This document shows, piece by piece, positions 1 to 5,937 of a stretch of DNA of 7,984 bases. The translations under genes and the position numbers were made by a program. The stretch covers positions 1 through 7,984 of the forward strand of contig JAFSUE010000189.1 in assembly GCA_017445435.1 (NCBI GenBank), read 5' to 3'. Source of the DNA: Selenomonadaceae bacterium (GTDB taxonomy: Bacteria; Bacillota; Negativicutes; Selenomonadales; Selenomonadaceae). The notes under the pieces are model-generated. The model made no database searches and was not told the DNA's origin. It was given only the letters and a program-made list of their open reading frames with translations. The stretch's first letter is position 1; each line of letters starts with the position of its first letter.

Positions 1-160
1 CATTTGCAGACACGTCATCTATAACGGTATTTGAATTGCCTATGCTTGAAAGAATTTTATCAAGTTTTTGTTCCAGCCGTTTCATTCCAGCGTTCAAGTT
101 TGCAATATCGCGTTCCAACTTTTCAGTTTTTTCAGCAAGCGAATTGAAATTTTGTTCCAT
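1..160 (-). CDS. Coiled-coil protein of unknown function (5' part, runs off left edge)
   Basis: The reading frame opens with ATG at 160-158 and stays open for 53 codons to the window edge, so only the N-terminus is visible. Residues 8-40 form a clean leucine-zipper pattern: L8, L15, L22, L29 and I36 are spaced by seven, and I19, M26, L33 and I40 fill the second hydrophobic position. The helix is rich in Glu and Lys, so a soluble oligomerising coiled coil is expected. There is no signal peptide. A GGTGA ribosome site lies 5 bases before the ATG and overlaps the stop codon of the radical SAM relic upstream; the gap between the genes is 4 bases, which implies translational coupling in one operon. 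The role is not recognisable; small coiled-coil proteins of this kind occur both in phage lysis modules and in peptide-maturation operons. The start is well supported; the function is open. Confidence 0.6.
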   Translation of the reverse strand, partial: MEQNFNSLAEKTEKLERDIANLNAGMKRLEQKLDKILSSIGNSNTVIDDVSAN

Positions 161-164
161 AATA

Positions 165-747
165 TCACCGTTCCGCCAAGTACGCCAAATAGCCTTGAAT
201 GATATATTTTCCAACCATACAAGGTTCATCATTCGTTTCTAAATTCGCGGCGCAACCGCCCATACATTTCGTCAAAAATACGCAGGATTTACATTCAGTA
301 CGCAAATTTTCATTGACACGATTTTTATTGACCGTCTCATCAAAAATACCATGAAATTTCTGATGTATCGCCAAAATTTTCTTCAAGCAACGGCATCAGC
401 TCAAACATTTCATTCATATTTTCGCGGTCGACATTTAAGCGAATGTGGACAGTTATTCCAGCGTTAGCGACGGTAGAAATTTTTTTAAGCTTCGGTTGAA
501 AATGCCCGCGCGTTGATTGACGTACACTTTTCGTTTTTCGTAAGTTTTCGCCGTACCGTCCAAAGTTAGTTGCACGTCACGAACATTCCAGCGTTTAAAT
601 TTTTACGTGGCAATTTTTTTGTTATCAAGCTTCCGTTCATTATTATGTACGAAGAAAAATTTATATTGGACTTTGTTAGCGATTCGGTTAAATCGTCGAA
701 AGGCTTTGTATTTAAAAGCGGCTCACCGCCGAACCAAGTTAAAACTA
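165..747 (-). pseudogene. Radical SAM/SPASM domain protein, decayed, N-terminus lost
   Basis: Four pieces of one protein can be read on the minus strand in changing frames. First comes LTWFGGEPLL (about 742-713), the GGEP motif of the radical SAM barrel that contacts SAM. Next are RWNVRDVQLTLDG (593-555) and then HIRLNVDRENM (about 451-419), both typical barrel strands. Last is a SPASM-type C-terminus with C-x2-C-x5-C-x3-C and a later Cys (ECKSCVFLTKCMGGC, about 300-256, then EPCM), ending at TGA 165-167. The SPASM domain binds auxiliary iron-sulfur clusters in peptide and protein maturases. The frame breaks near 600 and 485, and again near 350-385, where residues also seem missing. The N-terminal CxxxCxxC cluster motif that every active member needs is absent because an insertion element begins at 748. 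The gene is therefore dead. The natural substrate cannot be told from what remains. Confidence 0.8.
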
Positions 748-1392
748 GGGCGTGTTGGTAAAGTCAGAAAAAAACATAGGCTGACTTTTGGTAAAATAGT
801 TATGAAAACAACCGAAAGGAAAGAGCCTATCTCAGAATCATTTTATCATAAGATAAATGAAGAGCAATAGAAAATTATAAATCCTCGTACCGTCTTCAAT
901 GCTATCCTTTGGGTATTGGATTCTGGCGTCAAATGGCGATATATTACAAAAGAATTTGGAAACTGGAACAGTATTTACCATAAATTTCGTAAATGGAAGG
1001 TGTATTTGAATCAATCGTGCAAGCGTTGACAGATTCTTGCAAAATATTATTTGATAGAAATGGACTCCACTTTTTGTAAAGTTCATAAAGACGAGACAGG
1101 CGCATTGAAAAAACACTGGGAGCAAGCTCAACTGGCGGGCAAGTTCACGACAGCGAGTGTGCCATTGATTTATTGACATCAGTTGAGTTGGAAAGAAAGA
1201 ATGTTTGACTGATAAAGCCTTTATTTCTGATAACATCCGCAGAAAATCATAACGGCACCGTATGTATTCCTGATAAAGCAAATGCAACAATAAAGCATAA
1301 TTTTGATGAGAAACTTTATGCGGAACGCAATATTATCGAACGCTTTTTTGCTCGCCGCTTTTATGATTCAATTTTAGTTTATCAACACGCCC
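748..1392. mobile_element. Decayed IS5-family insertion sequence
   Basis: The element is bounded by inverted repeats GGGCGTGTTGGTAAA (748-762) and TTTATCAACACGCCC (1378-1392), matching at 14 of 15 positions. It encloses one broken transposase on the plus strand. The ends and the transposase wording resemble the IS427 group of the IS5 family; this assignment is from memory of the family and not from a search. The element is about 645 bases, short of the roughly 830-870 usual for this group, because internal sequence is missing. The flanks are CTA on the left and AGA on the right, so no target duplication is visible; either a flank was rearranged or the copy is old. It lies against the radical SAM relic and probably removed that gene's 5' half. 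Confidence 0.8.
802..1365 (+). pseudogene. IS5-family DDE transposase, multiply frameshifted
   Basis: The protein can be followed through shifting frames: a start at ATG 802, an in-frame TAG at 868-870, then PRTVFNAILWVLDSGVKWR and the GNWNSIYHKFRKW segment (to about 998). A shift near 999 leads to VFESIVQALTDSC, another near 1042 to YLIEMDSTF with the first catalytic Asp (about 1060), and further shifts to GGQVHDSECAIDLLTS (about 1134) and DKAFISDNIRR with the second Asp (about 1210). The last piece contains AERNIIERFFAR (about 1322-1355), with the catalytic Glu. All three DDE positions are thus recognisable. The segment normally between the KHWEQA and GGQVHDSE parts is deleted, and the normal C-terminus after IERFFAR is missing. 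No full-length product can be made. Confidence 0.85.
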
Positions 1393-1479
1393 AGAAGAAA
1401 TAAAATTAAATATTTTTTTGAATGTTTTATGGCGACAATGATAACGCGCGGAAAATGTAGTATTTATCATTCAAGGTTA

Positions 1480-1659
1480 ATCGGTGGTATTGGAAGATTT
1501 TTTTGTATTCTTGTGAAGAAGTTCAATTTTTCTGAAATGACAAGTTGGACTTTTAAGGTATGCCGTTTCTTTTTTGCCATAGTAGAATTTTCGTTGTTTT
1601 TTGAGGCGTTGAATCGACGGTAATTGCGCTTTTTTATGTGAATTGTCTTTGGACATCAT
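1480..1659 (-). pseudogene. Fragment of a second DDE transposase (DDE_Tnp_4-like)
   Basis: Reading down from about 1659, the frame gives a stretch ending in PSIQRLKKQRKFYYGKK, and after a one-base shift in an A-run near 1574-1580 it continues as KKRHTLKVQLVIS. Joined, this is the IQRPKxxQRKYYSGKKKRHTLKxQ signature found in transposases of the DDE_Tnp_4 type. Upstream and downstream parts of the protein are not recognisable, and stops follow at once, so this is a small fossil. It is unrelated in sequence to the IS at 748-1392 and lies on the opposite strand. The bases 1393-1479 between them contain nothing I can name. The identification is moderately secure because the signature is distinctive, but it rests on about 35 residues. 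Confidence 0.6.
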
Positions 1660-1749
1660 AGTGGCAAAGGTAATTTTACTGACACGTATGTTTTTTGAAA
1701 CTTATCATCGTTAAAATTTTCGACTTACTCAATAATTTTCTTTGTATAA

Positions 1750-2150
1750 AAACAGCGTCTTAATTTAACAAATTTACCCGCACTGATAACAGGATTTAGG
1801 AAATTTGCAGATATAAAGTTGATTGAAGATTTACCGCATTTGTTGGAAAATTACCCGAAATTAAATGGTATGCGCACAATAATAACTATTGCTCCGACTG
1901 CCGCTTTCAATGAATATAAAAAGGAACTTTTAGCGCGCAACGAAGCTTTACACAATGCTAAAACAAAAAAAAGAGCGCGACGCGCTTAACGACAATTATT
2001 TAAAAATAGTGGGTGATTCTCGCAAGGCGTCGTTAGATATGCGCTTGATTGACCGACCCTTCGTATACAGAGGAAGATGCGGGCGGAAAAATAACATTTA
2101 AGTAGTTTTTTTACATTATCGTCAAAAAAATCGACCTGTAAACTCTTTTG
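1750..2150 (+). pseudogene. Fragment of a phage/ICE-type helicase-methylase
   Basis: One frame runs from 1750 with NLPALITGFRKFADIKLIE and then a stretch beginning MRTIITIAP and NEYKKELLARNEAL to about 1960. It continues after a one-base shift as ERDALNDNYLKIVGDSRK and ASLDMRLID. After another shift it reads DPSYTEEDAGGKITFK and stops at about 2104. The order NLPAL/FRxxADIK, then a basic helix, then LKIxxDSRKAxLDxRLI and a GGK element resembles the C-terminal helicase half of the very large SNF2-like or N12-class helicase-methylases carried by phages and integrative conjugative elements. The N-terminal methylase and helicase cores are absent, as is the following TQLxFxD strand. The resemblance is from memory of the family. 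The piece is non-functional. Confidence 0.5.
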
Positions 2151-2166
2151 CGTTAGAGTTATATCT

Positions 2167-2247
2167 ATGGAGTACGAATTGCACAGTATAACTTCACGCC
2201 TTGAAAAGATTGAAGATACACTTACCAAGTGGAGGGATATAAAATGA
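2167..2247 (+). CDS. Small ORF of 26 residues overlapping the amidase start
   Basis: ATG 2167 opens a 26-residue frame with a short charged helix (SITSRLEKIEDTLTKW) and ends in a TGA that overlaps the amidase ATG as ATGA. Such overlaps usually mean translational coupling. The ribosome site in front of it is weak. In phage lysis modules a small coiled-coil or holin-type gene often precedes the endolysin, and this could be the tail of such a gene. The similarity is only in position and general helix character, and the ORF may be spurious or a remnant. Confidence 0.3.
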   Translation: MEYELHSITSRLEKIEDTLTKWRDIK

Positions 2248-2486
2248 AGATTTTTATTAATCCAGGTCATTGTGTAGGAAGTGATAGCGGCGCCGTTGGT
2301 TACGGCTTAACTGAAGCTGAAGTGGCACTTAACATTTCTAAACGCGTGTCACATTATCTAGCCGCCGTTGGTTATACTACAAAAGTCTTTCAGTATGACG
2401 GACTAGAAGAAATTGTCGACGTTTCAAATTATTGGGACGCCGATTTATTTATCTCTGACGGCTACAAATTTAAAGAAGAGCTATGA
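2244..2486 (+). pseudogene. N-acetylmuramoyl-L-alanine amidase (Amidase_3 type), C-terminally truncated
   Basis: ATG 2244 is preceded by GGAGGG (2231-2236) with a 7-base spacer; it is preferred over the in-frame GTG at 2229, which lies inside or before that site. The 80 residues start MKIFINPGHCVG, with the first zinc-binding His at residue 9, and GLTEAEVALNIS, with the likely zinc-binding Glu at residue 24. The protein continues as the usual amidase fold to DADLFIS at residues 65-71. The family then needs a second zinc His in an S-x-H-x-N-A motif, but here the frame continues DGYKFKEEL and stops. About 100 residues or more, including the remaining metal ligand and catalytic Glu, are missing. 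The enzyme family cleaves the bond between MurNAc and L-Ala in peptidoglycan; this copy should be inactive. It looks like a phage endolysin remnant. Confidence 0.8.
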
Positions 2487-2779
2487 TTTTTTTCTGCACT
2501 TTGTCTGCAAGGATGAAAAATTTAGCTAAGTTAAAGTTGGTTAAATTAAATAAAATTAAATTTATTTTCATTTGGTACTTATCATTTAAAATTTTTAATA
2601 ATGTCGACCAATAATTTCATTAACTTCTTTCTGCACTAATTATATATATATATATTTTACATATCAGAAAATTGTTTGTCAAACCAAATCGATATAATGA
2701 CAGATTTAATTACAGTTCAATATTTAAAAATTTTATCATATCGACGAAAAAAAATCTTGTAGGAATTTTAAAAAATCGG

Positions 2780-2809
2780 TTGAATAAACACTTATTTATT
2801 TGGTACAAT
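2780..2809 (+). promoter_or_regulatory. Sigma-A-type promoter for the diguanylate cyclase gene
   Basis: The -35 box TTGAAT (2780-2785) and -10 box TACAAT (2804-2809) are separated by 18 bases, and the -10 box is preceded by TGG, an extended -10. A transcript would start near 2816, giving a leader of about 80 bases before the ATG at 2898. Confidence 0.6.
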
Positions 2810-2828
2810 ATTTCGGCAATCTAATCGT

Positions 2829-2897
2829 AAGGAGGTGTCAGCGGCAATTTAATTGCTAGTGACTAATTGCTAGTTGCTAGTCAAAAGCCGCGATTTT
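2829..2897 (+). promoter_or_regulatory. Displaced ribosome site with possible bridging hairpin
   Basis: The strong Shine-Dalgarno AAGGAGG (2829-2835) is 62 bases before the only good ATG (2898). Between them GCGGC (2841-2845) can pair with GCCGC (2887-2891), and inside that TGACTA (2860-2865) can pair with TAGTCA (2878-2883). If the outer hairpin forms, the effective distance from GGAGG to ATG drops to about 11 bases, within or near the working range. The pairing is seen in the sequence; its effect on translation is inferred. Confidence 0.4.
2853..2880 (+). repeat. Heptanucleotide tandem repeat in the cyclase leader
   Basis: Four seven-base units in tandem: TTGCTAG, TGACTAA, TTGCTAG, TTGCTAG. 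Because 7 is not a multiple of 3 and CTAG is self-complementary, such a repeat puts TAG stops into successive reading frames on both strands. It lies exactly between the ribosome site and the ATG of the downstream gene. Similar seven-base repeats with other units occur at 5757-5880 and 7344-7378. Confidence 0.75.
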
Positions 2898-4793
2898 ATG
2901 AGCGACTCAAAAGCTATGAATGTTACTGAACCTCAAGCAATCCCAACAGAATTTAGCACGGAAATTTATGGGGCATTAAGTGACGTTGAAAACATAATTT
3001 ATTTTAAGTGGGACATCGCGACGGACTCAATGGAATTTATGGCACCTGTCGAAAATTCCGATTATGATTTACCGCAGGTAGCCGCGCCAGCGTCCAGCGT
3101 TTTCTTCAGGGGCGACGTTATCCACCCCGACGATTGCGAAATTTTTGAAACTTTCTTCGATCAAATGTTTTGGAATCAAGACACGAAAAACGATCACAAA
3201 CTTTTCATCACTAAGGCACGACTGCGCGGCAGAGGCGGCAACGGTTATCTTTGGGCGGAATTTCGTTTGGTGTTGTACTTCGACAATAATGGACCAGTAA
3301 TTGCCTTTGGCTGTATTTGCAACATAAATGTCAAACAACTTTGGCAAATGGAACTGCAACATTCTGCCGAGCATGACGTATTGACGGGCTTTTACAATAA
3401 ACTTGCCACGCAGAAACACATTGAAAAATATTTAGCTTCATTGACGCCAACTGATATTCCGCCAGCGCTTTTAATTATTGACGCGGACGGTTTCAAGGCA
3501 ATTAACGACGCCTTCGGACATCTTTTCGGCGACGGCGTACTTTCTGACATGGGTCATGAAATTCGCGGGATTTTCCGCCAAAAAGATATTGTCGGCAGAA
3601 TCGGCGGCGATGAATTTGTTGTACTTTTCCGTGAAATGCCGTCACTTGACGTTTTGGACAAGCGTTGCAGTGAACTTTTGAAAAATCTTGATAGGACGTA
3701 CGAAAGCAACAACGTCAACTTGCCTTTCTCAATAAGTATTGGCGTTGCGCTTTATCCTGAACATGGCACTTCATATACTGAACTTTTCAAGCACGCTGAT
3801 AGGGCGCTGTACGAATCAAAATCAATGGGCAAGAATCGCTATTCGATTTACCGTTCAAGTTTAATCGGTAAAACTTTTGCCGTCGACTCCGATAGAGACC
3901 CACAACACGCTGAAGATATGCGGCAGAAGGCGTTCCAAGATAATATGTTGGAATTTATTTTGAATCTGCTTTATGAAACACAAAATCCTGAAGTCACCGT
4001 GCAAGTTTGCCTTGAAATGTTCGGCAAGCAGTACAATTTAGACCGCGTCTGCGTCAACCGTTTCAATAAAACTTCCAATAGATATTCTTTCGCCTACGAA
4101 TGGATTGGACCTAATGGCGTTTCGTTCAATGCTGAAAAGATTGTCAAGGAATATCCATTTTTCATTGACCGCGTTTGCAACGTCATTGAATCAAGTTTTC
4201 ATCCTTCGCCTTACGGTGTCACTGCAATTTGCGAAGACACTAGACGCAAATTCCCTGACGAAAAAGAAGTTTTTGAGACATTGAAGTTGGGAGCGTTCGC
4301 GCATTGTCAATTTTCACATGGTGGCGAACTTTTAGGTTCAATCGGCTTTGAAAGTTCCCAGCCGCGTGAATTTGAACAGGAAGTTTTAACGAAGATTAGT
4401 ATTTTCTCCGTACTTTTGGGAAATATTTTGCTTGACCGTAAAAGCGATACAGTTGCCGAAAGAATGAGCCGTCACCTGCAAAATATTCTTGACCATATGC
4501 AGGAGTTTATTTACGTCGTCAATAAGGATACCTACGAGCCGATTTTCTTCAACAATACGATTCGCCAGACGCTTATAACGGCGTCGACCGCGCAGACCTG
4601 CTACAAGCGCTTTCATAATCTTGAGGAGCCTTGCAAAGATTGTCCTGTTAAGCGGCTTTCAAAAGACGGCAATGAATATATCGACGTGAGGATTAACAAC
4701 TGGGGCGTTGAGACACCGACACGCGCTTACAATATCCATTGGGAAGATGAAATGGATAAAAATTTGGCGCTGATTATTCAATCTTCTTTCTAA
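2898..4793 (+). CDS. Diguanylate cyclase with PAS, GGDEF, GAF and PAS domains
   Basis: This 631-residue cytosolic protein should make the second messenger cyclic di-GMP from two GTP. Order of parts: an N-terminal PAS fold (about 15-150, with the HPDD motif common in PAS_3 domains); a GGDEF domain (about 160-320) with LLIIDADGFKAIND, including the metal-binding Asp, and an intact GGDEF active site at 236-240; a GAF-like domain (about 340-510); and a C-terminal PAS-like domain (about 520-625). The RQKD sequence at 227-230 lies five residues before GGDEF and matches the RxxD inhibitory product-binding site, so feedback control is likely. The last PAS carries C568, C579 and C582 (CYKRF, then CKDCP), a cysteine cluster seen in some PAS sensors and possibly a redox or metal site. 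There is no transmembrane segment and no EAL domain. An in-frame TTG at 2874 lies within the repeat and is less likely as start. It is monocistronic, with its own promoter and terminator. The catalytic domain lies ahead of two sensor domains, so a longer ancestor with a second output domain is possible. Confidence 0.93.
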   Translation: MSDSKAMNVTEPQAIPTEFSTEIYGALSDVENIIYFKWDIATDSMEFMAPVENSDYDLPQVAAPASSVFFRGDVIHPDDCEIFETFFDQMFWNQDTKNDHKLFITKARLRGRGGNGYLWAEFRLVLYFDNNGPVIAFGCICNINVKQLWQMELQHSAEHDVLTGFYNKLATQKHIEKYLASLTPTDIPPALLIIDADGFKAINDAFGHLFGDGVLSDMGHEIRGIFRQKDIVGRIGGDEFVVLFREMPSLDVLDKRCSELLKNLDRTYESNNVNLPFSISIGVALYPEHGTSYTELFKHADRALYESKSMGKNRYSIYRSSLIGKTFAVDSDRDPQHAEDMRQKAFQDNMLEFILNLLYETQNPEVTVQVCLEMFGKQYNLDRVCVNRFNKTSNRYSFAYEWIGPNGVSFNAEKIVKEYPFFIDRVCNVIESSFHPSPYGVTAICEDTRRKFPDEKEVFETLKLGAFAHCQFSHGGELLGSIGFESSQPREFEQEVLTKISIFSVLLGNILLDRKSDTVAERMSRHLQNILDHMQEFIYVVNKDTYEPIFFNNTIRQTLITASTAQTCYKRFHNLEEPCKDCPVKRLSKDGNEYIDVRINNWGVETPTRAYNIHWEDEMDKNLALIIQSSF

Positions 4794-4826
4794 AAAAATT
4801 TGAATTAAATATTAGCTTATTATATT

Positions 4827-4874
4827 ACCGTGCAAGCTTGACAGATGCGAGTTAGCACGGTTGTTTCTTTTTTG
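4827..4874 (+). terminator. Rho-independent terminator after the diguanylate cyclase gene
   Basis: ACCGTGC (4827-4833) pairs perfectly with GCACGGT (4855-4861), enclosing a 21-base loop, and is followed by a T-rich tract to 4873. The large loop is unusual, but position and tail fit termination 33 bases after the stop codon. Confidence 0.65.
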
Positions 4875-4949
4875 CAGGTCAGATTTACGTTTTAAATAAC
4901 TTGTTGAAAATTTTACGTAAATTTTTATGAAAATAACTTGAAAAAAATC

Positions 4950-4979
4950 TTTACAAATTATAAACTGTTGTGGTAGAAT
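4950..4979 (+). promoter_or_regulatory. Promoter of sepF
   Basis: The -35 box TTTACA (4950-4955) and -10 box TAGAAT (4974-4979) are 18 bases apart, and TGG just before the -10 box makes it extended. The leader is about 45 bases. The 12 bases TTGTGGTAGAAT at 4968-4979 recur exactly in the ftsZ promoter. Confidence 0.65.
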
Positions 4980-5031
4980 AGCCGAAAAGCTAAGCACGTG
5001 GTAGCCTAAAATTTTGGAAGGACTGTTATTT

Positions 5032-5586
5032 ATGATAGTTATGGATTGGGTAAGGAAAATCACTGATTTAATAATGCCTTTGGAGCCTGCCGAAGAGGAA
5101 GAATACGCGGCAGATAAAAAGCAGCAACAGCAAGCACCTGAAGTTAAAGAAGTGCGCCGTGTGGCGGCTGGCGGTACGGCTACGACTAAAGTTGCGATGA
5201 GTACTTCTGAAAACGGTTCAATGTCAGTTGGTGGCAAGCGCTATGTTGCTTACGAAACGCCAACGCCTGATACTGAAGATCGCCCCAATTTGAAAATTGT
5301 TAAATCTCCCGAGTTTTCCGTAAAGATATATCATTCAGTCAACGGTAGCCAAGTTTGCGCTATTGCGGACGACATTTTAAGCCATAAAGCGGCTGTTGTG
5401 AACTATGAACAACTTGAAGACGCCGAGCAACGCAGAATTTGCGATTTCATCAACGGCGTATGCTATGCGTCAGATGGTTCAGTACGTATGATTTCCGAAA
5501 GAATTTTCCTTTACGTTCCAGCTGGCATTAACTCTGAAGATATTGCAATGGCGGCGGCGTCAGTTTATGCGCACGGTCACAGATAA
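5032..5586 (+). CDS. sepF: Cell division protein SepF
   Basis: This 184-residue protein fits SepF, which anchors FtsZ filaments to the membrane at the division site and takes over part of the role of FtsA. Residues 1-17 (MIVMDWVRKITDLIMPL) can form the amphipathic helix that inserts into the membrane. Residues 18-85 are an acidic, then Gln/Ala/Thr-rich flexible linker. The conserved SepF domain is at 87-175: KIVKSPEFSVKIYHS, AAVVNYEQLEDAEQRRICDF, GSVRMISERIFLYVPAG. The start at ATG 5032 follows GGAAGGA (5016-5022) by 9 bases; a TTG at 5014 in the same frame overlaps that site, and ATG 5041 is too far. Length is in the family's normal range. It has its own promoter and a terminator at 5711, and it faces ftsZ tail to tail rather than lying downstream in a division cluster. 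Confidence 0.93.
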   Translation: MIVMDWVRKITDLIMPLEPAEEEEYAADKKQQQQAPEVKEVRRVAAGGTATTKVAMSTSENGSMSVGGKRYVAYETPTPDTEDRPNLKIVKSPEFSVKIYHSVNGSQVCAIADDILSHKAAVVNYEQLEDAEQRRICDFINGVCYASDGSVRMISERIFLYVPAGINSEDIAMAAASVYAHGHR

Positions 5587-5710
5587 AATTTTTCATAAAT
5601 CATTTTAGAAATTATTTTAAGCGTTTTTAAATTTATTTTGTAAAGTAAAATTTTCAAGGGGCTGAATAATAGCTAAGTAATAGCTGAAGTAAAAAATATA
5701 GTAAAAAGGG

Positions 5711-5745
5711 ATCGTTGTACAAAAAGTGCAACGGTTTCTTTTTTT
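5711..5745 (+). terminator. Rho-independent terminator of sepF
   Basis: ATCGTTGTAC (5711-5720) pairs with GTGCAACGGT (5726-5735) over ten positions with two wobble pairs, closing an A5 loop, and is followed by TTCTTTTTTT. It lies about 125 bases after the sepF stop; the bases between are AT-rich and contain a doubled AATAGCT near 5667-5684 and no gene. Confidence 0.85.
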
Positions 5746-5754
5746 GTGAAAAAA

Positions 5755-5880
5755 TTTAGTTAGTAGTGAGTAGTGAGTAGTTAGTAGTTTTTTTTTCATT
5801 ACGCATTACGCATTCCTAATTACGAATTTAGTTAGTAGTGAGTAGTTTCATTACGCATTACGCATTCCTAATTACGAATT
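5755..5880. repeat. Duplicated heptanucleotide repeat block between sepF and ftsZ
   Basis: Two copies of a compound repeat lie head to tail. Copy A (5755-5828) has units TAGTTAG, TAGTGAG, TAGTGAG, TAGTTAG, TAG, then a T-run, then CATTACG, CATTACG, CATTCCT, AATTACG, AATT. Copy B (5827-5880) has TAGTTAG, TAGTGAG, TAG, TTT and the same 32-base second half, which is identical in both copies (5797-5828 and 5849-5880). The periods are all seven bases. The copies differ in the number of TAG units and length of the T-run, as expected of slippage. The block sits between two facing terminators, where it harms no gene. Confidence 0.85.
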
Positions 5881-5906
5881 AAAAAAATACTGCCAGTGGG
5901 CAGCAT
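5881..5906 (-). terminator. Rho-independent terminator of ftsZ
   Basis: On the minus strand ATGCTGCC (5906-5899) pairs with GGCAGTAT (5894-5887) around a CACT loop, with one G-U pair, followed by a run of T. It starts 31 bases after the ftsZ stop codon. On the plus strand the same hairpin has one mismatch, so it may also give weak backup termination for sepF transcripts. Confidence 0.85.
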
Positions 5907-5937
5907 TTTTATTTTATACTCTATGTGGACAGAAATT

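Larger units (their letters stand above)
2487..2897. other. AT-rich intergenic region before the diguanylate cyclase
   Basis: About 400 bases with no convincing gene on either strand. It holds a TA-alternating run at 2640-2655, a short palindrome GTTTG-T-CAAAC at 2674-2684, a promoter at 2780-2809, a ribosome site at 2829-2835 and a heptamer repeat at 2853-2880. The string TTTCTGCACT occurs twice, near 2490 and 2631, and may mark an old duplication. The first half probably is decayed element DNA. Confidence 0.6.

Noticed and set aside
838..1290. Minus-strand open frame of 150 codons inside the IS
   Set aside because: The plus strand clearly carries transposase motifs here; the antisense frame has no recognisable features.
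1393..1440. Minus-strand reading HKTFKKIFNFISS as the N-terminal side of the interrupted radical SAM gene
   Set aside because: A helix of this kind does precede the GGEP strand in the family, but no CxxxCxxC motif is found upstream and the stretch is too short and simple to claim.
2500..2600. Minus-strand short hydrophobic ORF (about 33 residues)
   Set aside because: Very AT-rich, no good ribosome site and no recognisable motif; expected by chance in such DNA.
2640..2700. A second promoter or origin-like AT-rich site with TATAAT near 2693
   Set aside because: TATAAT has no well-spaced -35 partner, and an AT run alone without DnaA boxes does not support an origin.
4827..4874. A riboswitch between the cyclase gene and sepF
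   Set aside because: Only a single stem with a T-tract is present; I see no conserved core of a c-di-GMP or other known riboswitch, so a terminator explains it.
5755..5880. CRISPR array
   Set aside because: Units are seven bases in direct tandem with no unique spacers of 25-40 bases.
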